Shown here: in pieces, positions 61,637 to 64,000 of the stretch
How positions within the stretch are numbered: position 1 is the first letter of the stretch
Layout of the letters: each line of letters begins with the position of its first letter
NCBI RefSeq assembly: GCF_013032855.1
Contig: NZ_WQDA01000001.1
Location: 503,501-567,500 of the forward strand
Source of the DNA: Ruegeria arenilitoris
Lineage (GTDB): Bacteria > Pseudomonadota > Alphaproteobacteria > Rhodobacterales > Rhodobacteraceae
Length of the DNA: 64,000 nt
Direction of reading: 5' to 3'
Made by a program: the position numbers and the translations under genes
The notes under the pieces: generated by a model
The model's database searches: none
What the model was told of the DNA's origin: nothing
What the model saw: the letters and a program-made list of their open reading frames with translations, nothing else

Positions 61637-64000
61637 TCATTTGCCAACCTTCCATGCAAGATCCTTGGGGCCGGTGCCGACCGGAGATTTGATTGACGGG
61701 AATTCCGGCTGGCTTTGGGCGTCTGCCGGTGCTTCGGCTTTTTCGATCTTGACCTTGAGGTCAAACCACGCGGCCTGTCCTGTGATCGGGTCGGAATTGG
61801 CCCAGCGCAGACCGTCGCCCTTGGGCGGCAGCAATTCGTGGATCAGGTGGTTGAGCAGGAATCCTTTGGTTGCCTCGGGCGCGTCGGGCTGCAACGCCCA
61901 TGCCCCTTTGCGTTTGCCGATGGCGTTCCATGTCCAGACGGTGTTGTCGTTCAACGCCGCCATTTCCATCACCGGCACAGTGATTTCTCCGTGCGGAGAA
62001 CTGACTTTGGCCCAGTCCCCGTCCTTCAGTCCGTGTTCGCACATCAGCTTGGTGGGAACATACAGCGGGTTGCGCCCGTGCAGTTGCCGCAACCAGGCAT
62101 TCTGGGTGCCCCAGCTGTGATACATCGCCATGGGGCGCTGGGTCAGGGCGTTTACGGTGAAGCCTTCGTTTCCGGTCTGGTCGGTCTCGTACCAGATCGG
62201 AAGCGGGTCCATGGTTTCCGTGATGCGGCCGCGCAGGTGGTCGGGGGGCTGGCGGTCACCATGGCCTTCGGCGGCCAGCTGGAACTTGCGCATCGGTTCG
62301 GAATAGAGCTGGAACAGGTAGGGTTGCGGGCTGTCATACAGGCCCATTCCCACTGCCCAGTCCTGATAGGCGGCGTTCCAGGGTTTGTAGAACAGGGCCT
62401 CGTCCGGGATGTGTTCCAGGTAGAAGCCGCCATTCTCGATATAGCGGTCCAGTTGGTTCGGGTTCACGTCGCCTCGACCCACCTGCGAGCCATCTGCGCC
62501 GCGGAATCCAGCCAGTGGGCCGATGCCTGGCTTGCGCTGATGGTTGACCATGTAGTCGGCATAGTCCGTGTATTTGGCCGAGCCGTCCTCATCGGTGAAA
62601 CCCGGCAGACCCAGCTTGTTGGCCAGCTGGATCAGCACCGTCTGAAATCCGCGCACGTCGCGATCGGGTTCGATCACCGGCCAGCGGATCGCATCTGCGG
62701 CACCGTCGGCCTCGCAGATCGGGCGGTCGAGGAGCGAGATGCAGTCATGCCGCTCCAGATAGGTGGTGTCGGGCAGGATCAGGTCGGCATAGGCCACCAT
62801 TTCCGAGGAATAGGCATCGGAGTAGATGATCCGCGGAATCACGTAGTCTCCATTGTCATCCTTGTCCGTCAGCATCTCGATCACGCCCTTAGTGTTCATG
62901 GTCGAGTTCCAGGACATGTTGGCCATGTACATGAACAGCGTGTCGATCTTGTAGGGATCGCCCGCGTGAGCGTTCGAGATCACCATGTGCATCAGCCCGT
63001 GGCTGGACATCGGGTTTTCCCAGGTAAAGGCCTTGTCGATGCGCGCCGGGCTGCCATCGGCCTTCAGGGCCAGATCTTCGGGGCCGCGCACGAAACCCAG
63101 ATGCGGGCCGTCCAGGGGCGAGTTTGGCGTGACCTTGCAATGGGGGGTCGGGTGTGCTTCGACCGGCTTCGGATAGGGCGGCTTGAAGCGGAACCCACCC
63201 GGAACTTCGACCGTGCCAAGCAGGATCTGCAGCACGTGCAGCGCGCGGCAGGTCTGGAATCCGTTGGCATGGGCCGAAACGCCGCGCATCGCGTGCATGG
63301 CCACCGGCCGGCCGATCATCTTGCTGTGCTTTTCGCCCCGGAAGTCAGTCCATTCCTGGTCCAGCTCGAAGGCCTCGTCAAAGGCGACGCGCGCCAGTTC
63401 ACCGGCGATGGCGCGGATCCGGCTGGCGGGTATGCCGCATTCTTCGGCCACCGCTTCGGGGGCGTATTCGTCGCTGAGGTATTTTTCCGCCATCAGGTGA
63501 AAGACCGGCCGGTGGGTGATGCCGTCCATTTCATAGGTGGCGGTCAGGTCCGGCCGGACGCCCGGTTTGTCGAAGGCCGTCGGTTGCCCCGTGACCCGGT
63601 CAATCACCAACGGCTTGCCGTCCGCGTCCCGCAGAAACAGGCCCTTTTCAGGACCTTCGGCGGCATTCATCAGGACAGGGGCGTTGGTATAGCGGCTCAG
63701 GTAATCCAGGTCGATCCTGCCGGCTTTCATCAACACATGGATCAGCGACAGGATGAACAGCCCGTCGGTCCCGGGCGTGATGCCGACCCAGTCATCGGCC
63801 ACTGCGTTGTAGCCGGTGCGGATCGGGTTCACCCCGATCACGCGGGCACCGCGCGCCTTGATCTTGCCGATACCCATCTTGATCGGGTTGCTGTCATGGT
63901 CTTCTGCCACGCCGAACAGCATGAACAGCTTGGTGCGGTCCCAATCGGGCTGGCCGAATTCCCAGAACGCGCCGCCCATCGTGTAGATTCCGCCGGCCGC
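61637..64000 (-). CDS. soeA: Molybdopterin oxidoreductase catalytic subunit (probable SoeA), N-terminus outside window
   Basis: At least 787 C-terminal residues of a DMSO-reductase-superfamily bis-MGD enzyme; the frame runs off the right edge (AAGGIYTMGGAFWEFGQPDW). The leading [4Fe-4S] domain is not in view. LFMLFGVAEDHDSNPIKMGIGKIKARGARVIGVNPIRTGYNAVADDWVGITPGTDG and LPDTTYLERHD are family features; SEMVAYADLILPDTTY and HSWGTQNAWLRQLHGRNPLYV mark the MGD-binding C-domain. It resembles SoeA of sulfite oxidation. No Tat signal can be judged. Confidence 0.82.
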   Translation of the reverse strand, partial: AAGGIYTMGGAFWEFGQPDWDRTKLFMLFGVAEDHDSNPIKMGIGKIKARGARVIGVNPIRTGYNAVADDWVGITPGTDGLFILSLIHVLMKAGRIDLDYLSRYTNAPVLMNAAEGPEKGLFLRDADGKPLVIDRVTGQPTAFDKPGVRPDLTATYEMDGITHRPVFHLMAEKYLSDEYAPEAVAEECGIPASRIRAIAGELARVAFDEAFELDQEWTDFRGEKHSKMIGRPVAMHAMRGVSAHANGFQTCRALHVLQILLGTVEVPGGFRFKPPYPKPVEAHPTPHCKVTPNSPLDGPHLGFVRGPEDLALKADGSPARIDKAFTWENPMSSHGLMHMVISNAHAGDPYKIDTLFMYMANMSWNSTMNTKGVIEMLTDKDDNGDYVIPRIIYSDAYSSEMVAYADLILPDTTYLERHDCISLLDRPICEADGAADAIRWPVIEPDRDVRGFQTVLIQLANKLGLPGFTDEDGSAKYTDYADYMVNHQRKPGIGPLAGFRGADGSQVGRGDVNPNQLDRYIENGGFYLEHIPDEALFYKPWNAAYQDWAVGMGLYDSPQPYLFQLYSEPMRKFQLAAEGHGDRQPPDHLRGRITETMDPLPIWYETDQTGNEGFTVNALTQRPMAMYHSWGTQNAWLRQLHGRNPLYVPTKLMCEHGLKDGDWAKVSSPHGEITVPVMEMAALNDNTVWTWNAIGKRKGAWALQPDAPEATKGFLLNHLIHELLPPKGDGLRWANSDPITGQAAWFDLKVKIEKAEAPADAQSQPEFPSIKSPVGTGPKDLAWKVGK

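Noticed and set aside
59901..64000. Annotation as DMSO reductase DmsABC
   Set aside because: Possible, but the subunit pattern and the remembered roseobacter context fit SoeABC better; kept as the alternative.
1..64000. tRNA, rRNA, insertion sequences, prophage or CRISPR array
   Set aside because: I examined the gaps between genes and found no cloverleaf-like tRNA sequence, transposase, integrase or regular repeat-spacer array.

Overview
The window is GC-rich, densely coding DNA typical of a marine alphaproteobacterium. Gene content points to the family Rhodobacteraceae, roseobacter group, probably Ruegeria-like: a Rhodobacter-type 16-strand porin, DUF2125 and DUF3576 proteins, a long-form RibA, CnoX-LonN-Trm112 next to ubiH, paired GcvT-type dimethylglycine dehydrogenases, and a SoeABC/DmsABC-type molybdoenzyme beside dapA. 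This placement comes from gene content only, not from a marker-gene search. It reads as core chromosome: I see no IS element, prophage, CRISPR array, rRNA or tRNA. No stretch above 300 bases lacks a gene; the longest is the 280-base region upstream of the porin.

Layout. 1-1031 is the 3' part of a CoA-transferase gene. 1028-5378 (minus) is an overlapping operon pmbA/tldE-cysQ-like-waaA-lpxK (lipid A/Kdo assembly). 5589-8117 holds an orphan ATP-grasp-like protein and a periplasmic DUF2125 protein. 8251-10336 is a translationally coupled SDR, enoyl-CoA hydratase and VOC set. 10337-12465 has an HNH protein, a BaiN/HI0933-like flavoprotein and a GST. 12547-17157 (minus) is DUF3576, leuS, lptE, holA. 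17438-18520 is a major porin with a threonine-rich insertion. 18624-21707 has a YggS protein, an L,D-transpeptidase, ribA and an OmpR-type regulator. 21900-24545 is xthA, cnoX, LonN, Trm112. 24542-31398 has ubiH-like, an amidase, dapC-like and ftsK. 31438-34744 is lolA, a lytic transglycosylase, hspQ and ggt. 34933-38768 contains a STAS/RsbW pair, a thiolase, fRMsr, a CDF transporter and DUF1294.

38883-48920 is the most coherent accessory-like region. It runs from an XRE-cupin regulator and LysE exporter through a GFA protein, DMGDH-like enzyme 1, a cupin, a quinone oxidoreductase, a homocysteine S-methyltransferase and a GlxA/AraC regulator to DMGDH-like enzyme 2. I read it as an N-methyl compound (betaine/dimethylglycine-like) demethylation cluster, with homocysteine as methyl acceptor and folate or GFA handling the C1 units. 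Two copies of a 25-bp dyad lie before the XRE gene and are probably its operator.

49166-56873 carries RarD, a GDSL hydrolase, an NTF2-like protein, an RluA-type synthase, an OmpA lipoprotein, an FMN reductase, a MaoC-like hydratase, and a divergent FAD oxidoreductase/mnmD pair that looks like a split MnmC. 56847-59826 has a soluble lytic transglycosylase and dapA. 59901-64000 (minus) is a molybdopterin oxidoreductase operon (catalytic subunit cut by the window end, four-cluster ferredoxin subunit, NrfD/DmsC-like anchor), more likely sulfite dehydrogenase SoeABC than DMSO reductase. I found no clearly unprecedented multi-gene system. The best leads are the XRE operator array with its demethylation cluster, the ATP-grasp orphan, the split MnmC, and the palindromes in divergent promoters.
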